Assembly (NCBI GenBank): GCA_937927975.1
Contig: CALEZT010000268.1
Location: 62,001-126,000, forward strand
Length of the DNA stretch: 64,000 nucleotides
Reading direction: 5' to 3'
DNA from: an uncultured Phycisphaerales bacterium
Lineage (GTDB): Bacteria > Planctomycetota > Phycisphaerae > Sedimentisphaerales > Anaerobacaceae
In this document: in pieces, positions 35,572-44,671 of the stretch
How positions within the stretch are numbered: position 1 is the stretch's first letter
Layout: the number at the start of each line of letters is the position of its first letter
Notes under the pieces: generated by a model
What the model saw: only the letters and a program-made list of their open reading frames with translations
Told to the model about the DNA's origin: nothing
Databases searched by the model: none
Translations under genes and position numbers: made by a program

Positions 35572-37312
35572 TTGGAGGCGTGTCGGCCTGGTGGCCATGA
35601 CGGCGATGGGGCTGATGGGCGTCCGGCCCGCCGGGGCAGCCGAACTTCGCTACTCTGTCTCCTGGCTCGGCAACTCCTTTTCCGGGGCCAACGACAAGTG
35701 GGTGCAGAACTTCTTCATCCACACGAAAGTCCAGTCCGACGGAACGGTGAACACCTGGAGTCATTGGGATGAAGGCGGCAGGAGGTTCGGCGTCTACAGG
35801 GACGGCGACGTGATCGGCAACGCGGACGTGGGCGCCAACAGCCTCGAAACGAGAGACAAGGCCAGCCGCCTGTGGAAAATCGAGTTCGATTATGTCGAGC
35901 GGGAATTCCACGAGTACGACATCAAGCCCAAGGGCATCACCTGTGACGGCGTCCCGATCGCGTTTCCCGATCTCCACGAGCCGATGGCCCTGGCGCTCGC
36001 CAACGACGGCCAACTCATGGTCGCCGATTCGCAGACGGGCCCTCGCCAGCAGGTGCTCTTCTATGACATCACCGAGCCGAAACAGCCGAAGCTGACTCGC
36101 ACGTTTGGCGACTATGGCGGCATCGCCAGCGGCACGCCCGGCGAGGTTGCGCCGACGAAGTTCTGGGGCATTCGCGGCATCGGCATGGACACAGAGGGCA
36201 ATTTCTACGTGGCCATGAGCGAGATGGGCTCGTCGCTTCGCAAGTTCTCCCCCGACGGCAAGCTGCTCTGGGAGTTGCGAGGAGATTTCTTTGTGGACCT
36301 GGTGTGCGCCGACCCGAGCACCGACGGCCGCGACGTGTGGGGGATCCAGGAGCACTTCGTCATGGACTATTCGCAGCCGGCCGGCAAGGAAGCCCGGCTC
36401 GTCGGCTACTCGCTGGATCGGCACAAGTATCCCAACGATCCGCGAGGTCTGACCTTCGTGAAGCAGAACGGCGAGCACGGCCTGACATCGCCCCAGGTGG
36501 TCTACCTCGATGGGCGCCGGTTCCTGTTCGTCGGCGGCATGTTCGCCAGCAACTTCATCAACATCTTTCGATATGAAGGCGAGGTGGCGATCCCCTCGGG
36601 CCTGATTCTGCAGTGGGGCAACGCTCTCTATCGCACGGAGCAGAAGTGGCCGCCGAACAAGCCCAAGGGCGCGTCGATCTGGCGAGATCTCAACGGCGAC
36701 GGCGATTACCAGGCCGACGAATTCTCACCGAACACCGATCGCGTGCATCCCGGCCCCTTCTGGGTGGACAAGAAGGGCAACATCTGGATGGCCTACGGAT
36801 TTTTCCGCTACGACTTGCAGGGCCTCGACGCCAGAGGCAACCCGATCTATCAGGCCGACAAGATCACTGTGCTCGATCCGCCGCAGGGCGTGAAGAAGAT
36901 CGCACGGGTTGTATACCTCGACGACTCGGACACGCTTGTTGTCGCGGATGAGGGACGGGACATGCGTCATATCGGCCGGGTATTCGTCTGTAAAGGATAC
37001 CTCGCGGGCAATCGCCAGACCATTTCGTTCGAGTCGGCCGCCGGCCGGGAGGCCGCATGCGTTGCGGCGGCGGGGGACTACGTCTTCACCGGTGGGTGGA
37101 AAGAGCGGGGCCGCGTCTTCGTGAATCGTCTGAGCGACGGTGCGGCGGTAGGGGTATTCGATCCCGGCCCCGCAGTCGGCGGCGTCGAGAACACCGGCTG
37201 GATCGACATTCTCACAGGCATCAGCGCGCACCGCCGAGCCGACGGCGAATACCTGATCTTTGTCGAAGAGGACTACAAGGCCAAGGTGCTGCTCTATCGC
37301 TGGAAGCCCTGA
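35552..37312 (+). CDS. Secreted NHL/SMP-30-like beta-propeller protein
   Basis: 586 residues; signal peptide (VGLVAMTAMGLMGVRPAGA). The body has propeller-like repeats (PMALALANDGQLMVADSQ, IRGIGMDTEGNFYVAMSE, LRKFSPDGKLLWELRG, GPFWVDKKGNIWMAYGF). A dockerin/EF-hand-like calcium loop (LNGDGDYQADEF) is inserted near residue 375. No catalytic motif recognised. It overlaps the GH43 gene by 20 bp and so is translated with it; a substrate-binding or lactonase-type role is possible. It ends 20 bp before the stop of the convergent glycosidase gene. Confidence 0.75.
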   Translation: MRILYVDWRRVGLVAMTAMGLMGVRPAGAAELRYSVSWLGNSFSGANDKWVQNFFIHTKVQSDGTVNTWSHWDEGGRRFGVYRDGDVIGNADVGANSLETRDKASRLWKIEFDYVEREFHEYDIKPKGITCDGVPIAFPDLHEPMALALANDGQLMVADSQTGPRQQVLFYDITEPKQPKLTRTFGDYGGIASGTPGEVAPTKFWGIRGIGMDTEGNFYVAMSEMGSSLRKFSPDGKLLWELRGDFFVDLVCADPSTDGRDVWGIQEHFVMDYSQPAGKEARLVGYSLDRHKYPNDPRGLTFVKQNGEHGLTSPQVVYLDGRRFLFVGGMFASNFINIFRYEGEVAIPSGLILQWGNALYRTEQKWPPNKPKGASIWRDLNGDGDYQADEFSPNTDRVHPGPFWVDKKGNIWMAYGFFRYDLQGLDARGNPIYQADKITVLDPPQGVKKIARVVYLDDSDTLVVADEGRDMRHIGRVFVCKGYLAGNRQTISFESAAGREAACVAAAGDYVFTGGWKERGRVFVNRLSDGAAVGVFDPGPAVGGVENTGWIDILTGISAHRRADGEYLIFVEEDYKAKVLLYRWKP

Positions 37313-37332
37313 TCTTGTCGCATCTTCGGCTC

Positions 37333-40290
37333 TCAGTCTTCGACGCCAAACTCCAGTTCGTTCGCCCAGTGTGTGGACCAGTCGTTGTGGAAGGTCAGCG
37401 GGTTGTCCTTGGAGACGCTTCGACCCACCGCCAGTTCATATGCGGCCGGGCCGTTGTTGATTCGATAGGAGAACTTGATCGTCCGGCCCGCGTCCAGCCG
37501 CTTTTTGACCAGCGGCAACTCGCTCCAGGGGATCGCGCACTCGAAGATCCGACCGTCGCCATCGGGGCGGACGACGAGCGAGCCGCTCTTGACCGGGCCC
37601 CCGTCCGTCGGCGCCTGGGGCTGGCGCGGGTAGAAGTGCTTGCGAGGCGCGCCGGGCTTGAGCAGGCAGACGATCTCCGTCCCTCCGCCGTACTGATCCC
37701 CCACTTGGTTGAGGGCAAATTCGTAGTCGGTGTCCATGTAGGACATGAATCGGGGCATCGTCCCAGGCGGATGCGTCAGCATAGGTTTGTCTTGGGGGGG
37801 AACGACGTTGAAGGCGATCTGAATATTGAACTGGCCGTTGCCTGAAGGCAGGTCCGGGTCCCGGCGGTAGGAGAACCGCCGCACGCCTGCCGGCCAGAGG
37901 AGTTCCTTGCCTTGGTCCGTCGCCTTCTCGGGATAGAAGTAGCTGTCGTCGTCCCGCGTTTCAAAGCGGATCATCCCTTTGCCCTTGCCGCTGACGCGGG
38001 CCGCGAAGTAGAAATGGTCCCGGTCACACGCGAGCCACGCGGTCGCAGCGCCCGGGCCGCGTGATTCGTCCACCTTCTGGAAGGGCAGATAGGCCGCTTC
38101 CGTCATGCTCCGGCCGATTCGCTGCCCTTCATCGACCGGTTGTGGGATCGCGCCTTGCCAATCCTCCAGACTTCCGTCGACCGTGATCGTGCGCCGGGCG
38201 ATCGCGTTGACGCGTATCAGTTCGTGGTGTTCGGCCTTGCCGTCGGGACCCGCGTCGAAGGTGACCGACAGCGGATAGCGGTTGTCCGCCGCGGGCCGAC
38301 CTTCAACGATCTTCAATGTGACTTCCCGGGTCTGGTTGGCTCCGAGTCGGATGTCCTCGCTGGAGTTCTGGATTTGCAGGTCGCCCAGTTGGACGCTGAG
38401 TCTCCCTGTGACACGCCGATTGAGCACGTTGGTCAGCCGCAGTTTCACCGCAGGCCTGTTCCCGATTGCCGCCGTCATATCGCCGGCGATGATCTCCACG
38501 GGGGCATACCCCTCGATGCGAGCCTGCATCAGTTCTTCTTTCAGTCTCGTGAAGGACCCCTTGCTGCCGTCGGTCCGAAGGAAGTAGCCCAGGCCGTTGA
38601 GCGGAACGACGATCTTGCCGCCTGCCGAGGGCACGGGATTGCCGTAGAAATCTATCAGCCTGCTTGTCCCGCCGCTGTCGGAGATCGTCAGCTTCGCATC
38701 GTCGTTCACGCGAACCAAGCGAAAGAGCGACCGGTTCTTGTCATAGGCGCCGCCAAGGTCGCCCACAACGACGATCGTCCCGTCATCCTCGCCGTCGATT
38801 CCGTCGAATACGACGATCCAGGGCAGGCCGTTCTTGAAGAGAAGCTCTCGAAAGGTCCTCTGCCCGATGAACTTCTGGACGGCGGCCACGCCCGCCGCGG
38901 GGGCGCAGGCCTGGACGATCGCGGTCTCCTGGCCATCGAAGCGATGTTTCTGTGATTCATATACGTTCCCGTGGTAGATTCCGGCGGTGCGGCTCTGGCC
39001 CATCGCGCGCATTGTGGCGATGACCGCGGCGACCCGATCCTCCGAGTTGGCGACCCAACTCTCGGTGTCCCAGACCCGCACTGGGCCGTATTCGCTTTGG
39101 CGATGGACCCACTTCGGTTCAAGGGCTGCGTCGGCCGCCAGCGGCTGGTAGTGGATGCTGACGAAGTCCAGGATCGGCAGGAAGTCATCGGCGCCGTCGC
39201 AGAAGAGCTTGTCTCGCGTGTTGGAAGACGAGCACGCTCCGCCGATCAGCACCTGCACGCCAGCCTCTTTCCTGGCGTCCAGGACCGCCTGGGCCATATG
39301 CCGATAGATCTCTCGGAATCGCAGGCAATCGGCGCCCCAGCCGGAGATGGAGACGCCCTCCCACGGCTCATTCCACAACTCGACCGCGTTGATCGGCCCT
39401 CTGGGCCAGCCGTGCTGCACGAGCACGTTCTTGAGATACCGTTCGAACTCCTTGTCGAAGGAAGGCAGCCACGCCAGGTCCTCCTTCACTCCCTGCTTCA
39501 TTGAGTTGTCGTCGTTGAGCCAGGGGCGACCCCGTCCGAGCGGTTGCTGCTCCCGGGGCGTGGCGGCGCAGCCGACGGTCAGCATGAGCGTCAGGTCGTT
39601 CTCCATCGCCCAATCCACATGCGTATGTTCGATCGAGCCGTACCCGCCTTCGGTGCGGGCCCCCTTGATGCCCAGACGCTTGAACAGCCGGTACACCTCG
39701 ACGCTCATCTCGTGCGGCCAGGGCAGGTCCAGGGCGTAAGTTGGGAACTGGACGCGGCCCGGATCGGCCTGGGGCACGCGTACGCAGGTCGCGACGAACG
39801 CCTTGCCGCGATTACCGAGGTCCAGCGTCAGCCCGTAGGCTCCGAACGTCTCCGGGATTCTCGGCTGCACCTGGATTGTTCGTGCTCCCCGTGCCGGGAC
39901 GTTCACATCGATTGTCACCGTCTCCACGTCGGCTATCTTGAAGACCTGCGGTTTCCATACGTCTCCGGGTCGGCCGCGCGTTCCATAGTGGACGACGTGA
40001 ATCCTGCCCGGCCCCTGGATAGCCCGATCGCCCTTGTTCTCAATGCGAAAGGTGAAGGTCGCATGGTCCCCCGGCCAGAGCACGTTCGCAGGCACGCTGC
40101 ACGCGATTTCATACGCAGTCCACTCCTGGACCTGCGTCCCTTCCAGCGAGAACACCTTGGCGAAGTCCTCCATGTGTCTGCTGGTTACCATCTGCGCCTG
40201 GGTTGTGGGAGCCAACGGGCCGAAGACCAGACAAAGAACCAGTGTGGAGCCCAACCTCCCGGGGGAACGATCGACTTGTGAACGCTGCAT
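37333..40290 (-). CDS. Secreted clan GH-A glycoside hydrolase with C-terminal CBM9-like domain
   Basis: 985 residues with signal peptide (STLVLCLVFGPLAPTTQAQ). An Ig-like domain (about 55-175) precedes a TIM barrel (about 180-480). The acid/base Glu308 lies in VELWNEPWEG and the probable nucleophile Glu410 in VRVWDTESWV, at the end of barrel strands 4 and 7 as expected for clan GH-A. A beta-sandwich region follows, and a C-terminal CBM9/DOMON-like module (about 700-985) starts at TVDGSLEDWQGAI and contains FEC-AIPWSELP-type strands. I cannot place it in a numbered GH family. It is on the opposite strand to the rest of the island; its upstream region holds the paired SorC-like motifs about 250 bp away. 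Confidence 0.82.
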   Translation of the reverse strand: MQRSQVDRSPGRLGSTLVLCLVFGPLAPTTQAQMVTSRHMEDFAKVFSLEGTQVQEWTAYEIACSVPANVLWPGDHATFTFRIENKGDRAIQGPGRIHVVHYGTRGRPGDVWKPQVFKIADVETVTIDVNVPARGARTIQVQPRIPETFGAYGLTLDLGNRGKAFVATCVRVPQADPGRVQFPTYALDLPWPHEMSVEVYRLFKRLGIKGARTEGGYGSIEHTHVDWAMENDLTLMLTVGCAATPREQQPLGRGRPWLNDDNSMKQGVKEDLAWLPSFDKEFERYLKNVLVQHGWPRGPINAVELWNEPWEGVSISGWGADCLRFREIYRHMAQAVLDARKEAGVQVLIGGACSSSNTRDKLFCDGADDFLPILDFVSIHYQPLAADAALEPKWVHRQSEYGPVRVWDTESWVANSEDRVAAVIATMRAMGQSRTAGIYHGNVYESQKHRFDGQETAIVQACAPAAGVAAVQKFIGQRTFRELLFKNGLPWIVVFDGIDGEDDGTIVVVGDLGGAYDKNRSLFRLVRVNDDAKLTISDSGGTSRLIDFYGNPVPSAGGKIVVPLNGLGYFLRTDGSKGSFTRLKEELMQARIEGYAPVEIIAGDMTAAIGNRPAVKLRLTNVLNRRVTGRLSVQLGDLQIQNSSEDIRLGANQTREVTLKIVEGRPAADNRYPLSVTFDAGPDGKAEHHELIRVNAIARRTITVDGSLEDWQGAIPQPVDEGQRIGRSMTEAAYLPFQKVDESRGPGAATAWLACDRDHFYFAARVSGKGKGMIRFETRDDDSYFYPEKATDQGKELLWPAGVRRFSYRRDPDLPSGNGQFNIQIAFNVVPPQDKPMLTHPPGTMPRFMSYMDTDYEFALNQVGDQYGGGTEIVCLLKPGAPRKHFYPRQPQAPTDGGPVKSGSLVVRPDGDGRIFECAIPWSELPLVKKRLDAGRTIKFSYRINNGPAAYELAVGRSVSKDNPLTFHNDWSTHWANELEFGVED

Positions 40291-40633
40291 GCGACATCTC
40301 CTGCGGAATCATCGTGTGTAATTGCCCCATGAGAACTGTCACGACCAGTCTTGGCAAGGAAGAACTGCGTAGTGGAGGGTGTATTCGGCCGCGACAGACC
40401 AGAAATCCGGTCATTCTCTGAGACGATCTGTCCAAAAATCTGGGAATTGTGGCCTCAAACGGAAGATTGCTCTTGCCCAGGAAGCCTTGAATGCCGATAA
40501 TCAACACATCGGCTGATGCCGTCTTTTTTTGTGCTCGGTATGAACAGGTGTGCATCTATGAACAAATGTGCAGCCTTGCGGGAACCAGGCGGGTCTGGCG
40601 AGGTCTGTGAAGCGAGGAAAGGAGAGATGGAGG
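40291..40633. promoter_or_regulatory. Divergent intergenic region with tandem candidate SorC operators (40541-40572)
   Basis: 343 bp between the minus-strand glycosidase and the plus-strand prepilin gene. It contains two direct 18-bp units (40540-40557, 40558-40575), each reading TATGAACARRTGTGCAKC; the cores are TGAACAGGTGTGCA (40541-40554) and TGAACAAATGTGCA (40559-40572). The same core occurs at the SorC regulator's own promoter 20 kb away. The pair lies 62-93 bp upstream of the prepilin ATG, and TATGAA in each unit could overlap a -10 element. No RNA gene or coding frame is convincing in the rest of the gap. Confidence 0.55.
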
Positions 40634-41356
40634 ATGCAGCGCAGAGGAGGCTTTACCCTGATTGAACTGCTGGTGGTGATTGCGGTCATCGCCGTGCTGA
40701 TGGCGGTTCTCATGCCGGCGTTGAGCAAGGCCAGGGACCAGGGACGCACCATTTCCTGTCGCTCCAACCTCAAGCAGTACGGAATCGCCCTTCGGATGTA
40801 CCTTGACGAAAACCGGTTCTACTTCCCGGACGCCCACAAGTGGCTGAAGTCGGACGGTCACGACTGGGTCCGCAAGGGCGAGACGCCGACCGGCGTGTTC
40901 TGGCCCTACGTGAAAGACCTCGACGTCCACCTGTGTCCGAAGTTCTCACAGTGGGCCAAGAGCACCCAATGGCAGGACACGGCGGTCAGCTACGTGATGA
41001 ATTCCTACGTCGGCAAGAAGGGCGAGATCTGGTCCAGTTGGCTGGGCGCGGGCGTCAAAGGGGTCTCGAAAGAGACCGAAGTCTATAACCCGGCGATGGT
41101 GATGGTGTTCACGGAGGAAAACCCCTGGGCCATCGAGGGATACAGCGCCGCGCCGTTCAACGACACGCATTTCACCGTGGGCAATCGAACGCGGCTGATC
41201 GACAACTACGCGACGTTTCACAATACGCCGGGAGATCGCGACCGAGGCGGGGCCAACCTCGTTTTCGTGGACGGCCACGTGGATCTCCTGAGACGCGTGG
41301 AGGATCTGGACGAGGGGTTCCGCCTGGCTTGGCCGAAGAAGAACCTTCCGTACTGA
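40634..41356 (+). CDS. Prepilin-type N-terminal domain protein (pseudopilin-like)
   Basis: 240 residues from ATG 40634 (GGAGAG 7 nt upstream). A very short leader MQRRGG precedes [16 protein letters not shown], a textbook type IV prepilin peptidase site with Glu at +5. The globular part ([26 protein letters not shown]-like [15 protein letters not shown]) ends in [18 protein letters not shown], the DG signature of the planctomycete family. It is 140 bp upstream of the LamG/discoidin gene and downstream of two SorC-like motifs, linking it to the sugar island. Its fold matches the paralogue at 5613-6470. Confidence 0.88.
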   Translation: MQRRGGFTLIELLVVIAVIAVLMAVLMPALSKARDQGRTISCRSNLKQYGIALRMYLDENRFYFPDAHKWLKSDGHDWVRKGETPTGVFWPYVKDLDVHLCPKFSQWAKSTQWQDTAVSYVMNSYVGKKGEIWSSWLGAGVKGVSKETEVYNPAMVMVFTEENPWAIEGYSAAPFNDTHFTVGNRTRLIDNYATFHNTPGDRDRGGANLVFVDGHVDLLRRVEDLDEGFRLAWPKKNLPY

Positions 41357-41497
41357 ACTAGGGATTCATGTCTTTACCCCATCTTTGGAGGAGTGGAATC
41401 AAACGACCAAGAGAATGGACGTGACAATCGAAATAACGGTGGATGGCGATAGTCGCTTCCGCCGGAACAGCAGAATCTGATTCGATGGAGGACTCCT

Positions 41498-44488
41498 ATG
41501 CAGCGGCTCATGGTCGCACTATTTCTGGCTCTGGTGATGAGCCTGACGTCCGCGATATGCGGCGCCGCGGTTCCCACGCCGATCATCAATGTGGGGTTCA
41601 ACGAAGGGTCCGGCACCGTGGCGGCCAACAACGGTTCCGCAGGCGGCACACTCACGCTGACCACGCCGATCCCCACGTGGTCCAGCAACGTGCCTGCCGG
41701 CGTCGGCGGCCGCAGCAGTGTGGATTTCGGCGCGACCCATGCAAACTACTGCGTCGAAAGCCCGGCCAACTACGCGCAACTGACAGGCCTGACCAAGTTC
41801 ACCGTCACGGGCTGGGCCAACTGCCGCAACAGCACCGAAGGTTCCGGCGGCAATCGCCTGGTGACCTGGATCAACCATGGAGGCCAAGGCGTGGACGTCG
41901 TGTACAAGTCCGACGGCAGCGTCCAGGTGGGCATCAACCAGTGGCCCGATGGCGCACCGCCTCGTTCCACGGGAGGCAAGATCACCACCGATCCCGCTGC
42001 GGGCGTGGACAACTGGCGGTTCTTCGCGGTGACCTACGATTCCACTCTTGCCAGCGGCCATGTGAAGTTCTACTTCGGCAGCAGTACGGACCTGGCTGCG
42101 TTTGACGTGGCAAGAGACTATGCCCGGGGGGCAGTCGGGACCAACATCAGCCGTTTGTGTATCGGCCACTTCAACGTGGCGACCCGCAGCTCGGCGCTGG
42201 ACCGCATGTTCCGCGGACTGATCGACGAAGTGAAGGTCTTCGGCGACGCCCTCACGCTCGAGCAGATCCGGGAGATCCAGCGGGGCAATCCGGAGACCGC
42301 CAAAGGTCCCAGCCCTGCGGATTCAGCCCAGGATGTGCCGAGGGATGTGGCCCTCGGTTGGACGGCCGGCGCGTTCGCGGGGACGCACGACGTGTACCTC
42401 GGGACCAGTCTGACGGATGTGGAGACCGCCAGTCGGCAAAGCCCCATGGGCGTTCTGGCCAGTCAGGGCCAGCCGACGGTCGAGTACGATCCACAGGGTC
42501 TGCTCGAATACGGCCAAACCTACTATTGGCGGATCGACGAGGTCAATGCGACTGCGGATAACACGATCTTCAAGGGCAAGGTGTGGAGTTTCACCGTCGA
42601 GCCGTTCGCCTATCCCGTCAAGAACATCACCGCCAACGCTTCCAGCAGCAGCCGGGCGGACACACTGGCGCAGAACACCGTCAACGGCTCCGGCCTCAAC
42701 GCCAGCGACGAGCATTCCACCGAGTTGACGCACATGTGGATGAGCGGCTCTGCGAAGCCCCACTGGATCCAGTATGAGTTCGACGGGGTCTACAAACTCG
42801 ATACTCTGTGGGTTTGGAACTCCAATCAGATCATCGAAGCGTTCGTCGGTTTTGGGGCCAAGAACGTCACGATCGAGTACTCGACCGATGGCGCCGCATG
42901 GACGGTCCTGGAAGGGGTGCCGGAATTCGCCCAGGCCAGCGGTCTGCCGACCTATAAGGTCAATACGATTGTCGATTTCGGCGGTGTCATGGCGAAGTCC
43001 GTCAGACTGACCATCGACAGCAACTGGGGTACCGCCGCACCGACAAGCCTGAGCGAAGTGCGGTTCTTCTACGTCCCGGTCCAGGCCCGCGAGCCGCAGC
43101 CGGCCGACGGGGCGACCGGTGTTGCTCTCGACGCCGAACTCAACTGGCGACCCGGCCGCGAGGCCCAGTCGCACAAGGTGTACTTCGGCGCCGACCAGGC
43201 TGCTGTGGCGGAAGGCTCGGTCGCGGCGCAGACCGTTACCGAGCACAGCTATACGCCTGCCTTCCTGAACTTCGGAACCAAGTACTTCTGGAAAGTGGAT
43301 GAGGTCGGCGACGCCGGCACATATGCGGGCGATGTCTGGAGTTTCACCACGCAGCAGTACGCAGCGATCGATGATTTCGAAGGCTACACCGACGACGAAG
43401 GCAGCCGGATTTATGAGGCTTGGATCGATGGCGTCACGGACAGCGTGTTCGGCGGCTCGACCGTGGGCTACATGGACGCCCCGTTCGCCGAGAAGACGAT
43501 CAAGTATAGCGGCGGGCAGTCCATGCCGTTGTCTTATGACAACAGCGCTGCGCCGTTCGTCTCCGAGGCGGAGCTTGCCTTCGCCACCGCCCAGAACTGG
43601 ACGACCAACGGGGCCGAGAATCTCGTCGTCTACTTCCGCGGCCAGGCCCCGGGCTTTGCTGAAATGGCGGATGGCAAAATCATCATGGGCGCTATCGGCG
43701 CCGATATCTGGAACAACGCCGACCAGTTCCGCTATGCCTACAAGACCCTCAATGGTGACGCCACCATCGTGGCCCGCGTCGAGAGCATCGCCAACAGCAA
43801 CGCCTGGGCCAAGGGCGGCGTGATGATTCGCCAGAACACTGAAACGGGTTCCGTGCATGCCTTCATGCCCATTACCCCGGGCGGCAGCGGCGCCGGTAAC
43901 GGCGCCAGCTTCCAGCACCGGCTCACAGCCGCTGGGGTTTCGACGAACAACGACAACACCGGCGCGGTGGTGGGACCTCCCTACTGGGTGAAGCTGGAAC
44001 GCAAGGGCAACGCCTTCACCGGCTTCATCTCCCCCGATGGCGTCACATGGACGCAGTTGGGCACCGCTGTGACGGTCCCAATGACCGGTCCGGTCCTGAT
44101 CGGTCTGGCGCTGTGCAGCCATGACGCCGCGATCCCGACGAGCGCGGTCTTCTCCAATCTCAAGACGACCGGCAACGTAACCGGCTCCTGGCAGCATGCA
44201 GAGATCGGCGTCGAACAGCCCGTGGGCAACTCGGCCGAAGGCCTGTACCTGTCCGTCAAGGACAACGCGGGCAAGACCAAGGTTGTGCAGTATCCGGACG
44301 CCTCGGCGACCGCGACCGTAAGCTGGCAGCAGTGGAAGATCCCGCTGAGCGAGTTCACCGCGGCCGGGGTCAAGATGAATGCCGTCAAGTCGCTCGTGAT
44401 CGGCGTGGGCAACAAGGCCGCTCCGACCAAGGGCGGCGCCGGCATCGTGTACATCGACGACATCGGCTACGGGCGTCCGCTTCCGTAG
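41498..44488 (+). CDS. Secreted multidomain LamG / discoidin / DUF1349-like carbohydrate-binding protein
   Basis: 996 residues with signal peptide (LMVALFLALVMSLTSAICGA). Modules in order: LamG-like sandwich (about 28-255), Fn3-like module (about 265-370; HDVYLGTSLTDVETAS, YYWRIDEVNA), F5/8 discoidin-like domain (about 375-530), and a second Fn3-like module (about 535-620; HKVYFGADQAAVAEGS). Last comes the planctomycete C-terminal sandwich (IDDFEGYTDDEG ... VYIDDIGYGRPLP). The last domain is interrupted by a ~150-residue DUF1349-like insertion (about 715-880; NADQFRYAYKTLNGDATIV, AWAKGGVMIRQNT). No catalytic site seen, so binding to polysaccharide or cell surface is inferred. A terminator follows. 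Confidence 0.85.
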   Translation: MQRLMVALFLALVMSLTSAICGAAVPTPIINVGFNEGSGTVAANNGSAGGTLTLTTPIPTWSSNVPAGVGGRSSVDFGATHANYCVESPANYAQLTGLTKFTVTGWANCRNSTEGSGGNRLVTWINHGGQGVDVVYKSDGSVQVGINQWPDGAPPRSTGGKITTDPAAGVDNWRFFAVTYDSTLASGHVKFYFGSSTDLAAFDVARDYARGAVGTNISRLCIGHFNVATRSSALDRMFRGLIDEVKVFGDALTLEQIREIQRGNPETAKGPSPADSAQDVPRDVALGWTAGAFAGTHDVYLGTSLTDVETASRQSPMGVLASQGQPTVEYDPQGLLEYGQTYYWRIDEVNATADNTIFKGKVWSFTVEPFAYPVKNITANASSSSRADTLAQNTVNGSGLNASDEHSTELTHMWMSGSAKPHWIQYEFDGVYKLDTLWVWNSNQIIEAFVGFGAKNVTIEYSTDGAAWTVLEGVPEFAQASGLPTYKVNTIVDFGGVMAKSVRLTIDSNWGTAAPTSLSEVRFFYVPVQAREPQPADGATGVALDAELNWRPGREAQSHKVYFGADQAAVAEGSVAAQTVTEHSYTPAFLNFGTKYFWKVDEVGDAGTYAGDVWSFTTQQYAAIDDFEGYTDDEGSRIYEAWIDGVTDSVFGGSTVGYMDAPFAEKTIKYSGGQSMPLSYDNSAAPFVSEAELAFATAQNWTTNGAENLVVYFRGQAPGFAEMADGKIIMGAIGADIWNNADQFRYAYKTLNGDATIVARVESIANSNAWAKGGVMIRQNTETGSVHAFMPITPGGSGAGNGASFQHRLTAAGVSTNNDNTGAVVGPPYWVKLERKGNAFTGFISPDGVTWTQLGTAVTVPMTGPVLIGLALCSHDAAIPTSAVFSNLKTTGNVTGSWQHAEIGVEQPVGNSAEGLYLSVKDNAGKTKVVQYPDASATATVSWQQWKIPLSEFTAAGVKMNAVKSLVIGVGNKAAPTKGGAGIVYIDDIGYGRPLP

Positions 44489-44550
44489 GAGTCTGTCGGA
44501 CATAGCGTCATGCTGTCCCTAAGAGGCATGATGCATCCATGGAACACCCA

Positions 44551-44593
44551 GGCGGGACCTCCGTCGTAAGACACGGGGGCCCGCCTTCTTTTT
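44551..44593 (+). terminator. Intrinsic terminator after the LamG/discoidin gene
   Basis: GGCGGGACCTCCGT pairs with ACGGGGGCCCGCC (one mismatch/bulge) around a short loop, followed by TTCTTTTT. It lies 62 bp after the stop at 44488, closing the plus-strand island before the minus-strand genes. Confidence 0.78.
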
Positions 44594-44671
44594 GTCCTGG
44601 AGATGGAGATCGGTCCCGGGTGGGTCTTGCCGCCGGACGGGATTCTCGTCGCGAAAGTCCGTGCTCGGCTG

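Noticed and set aside
42323..44503. 726-codon minus-strand open frame opposite the LamG/discoidin gene
   Set aside because: Composition typical of antisense frames in GC-rich DNA; no motifs.
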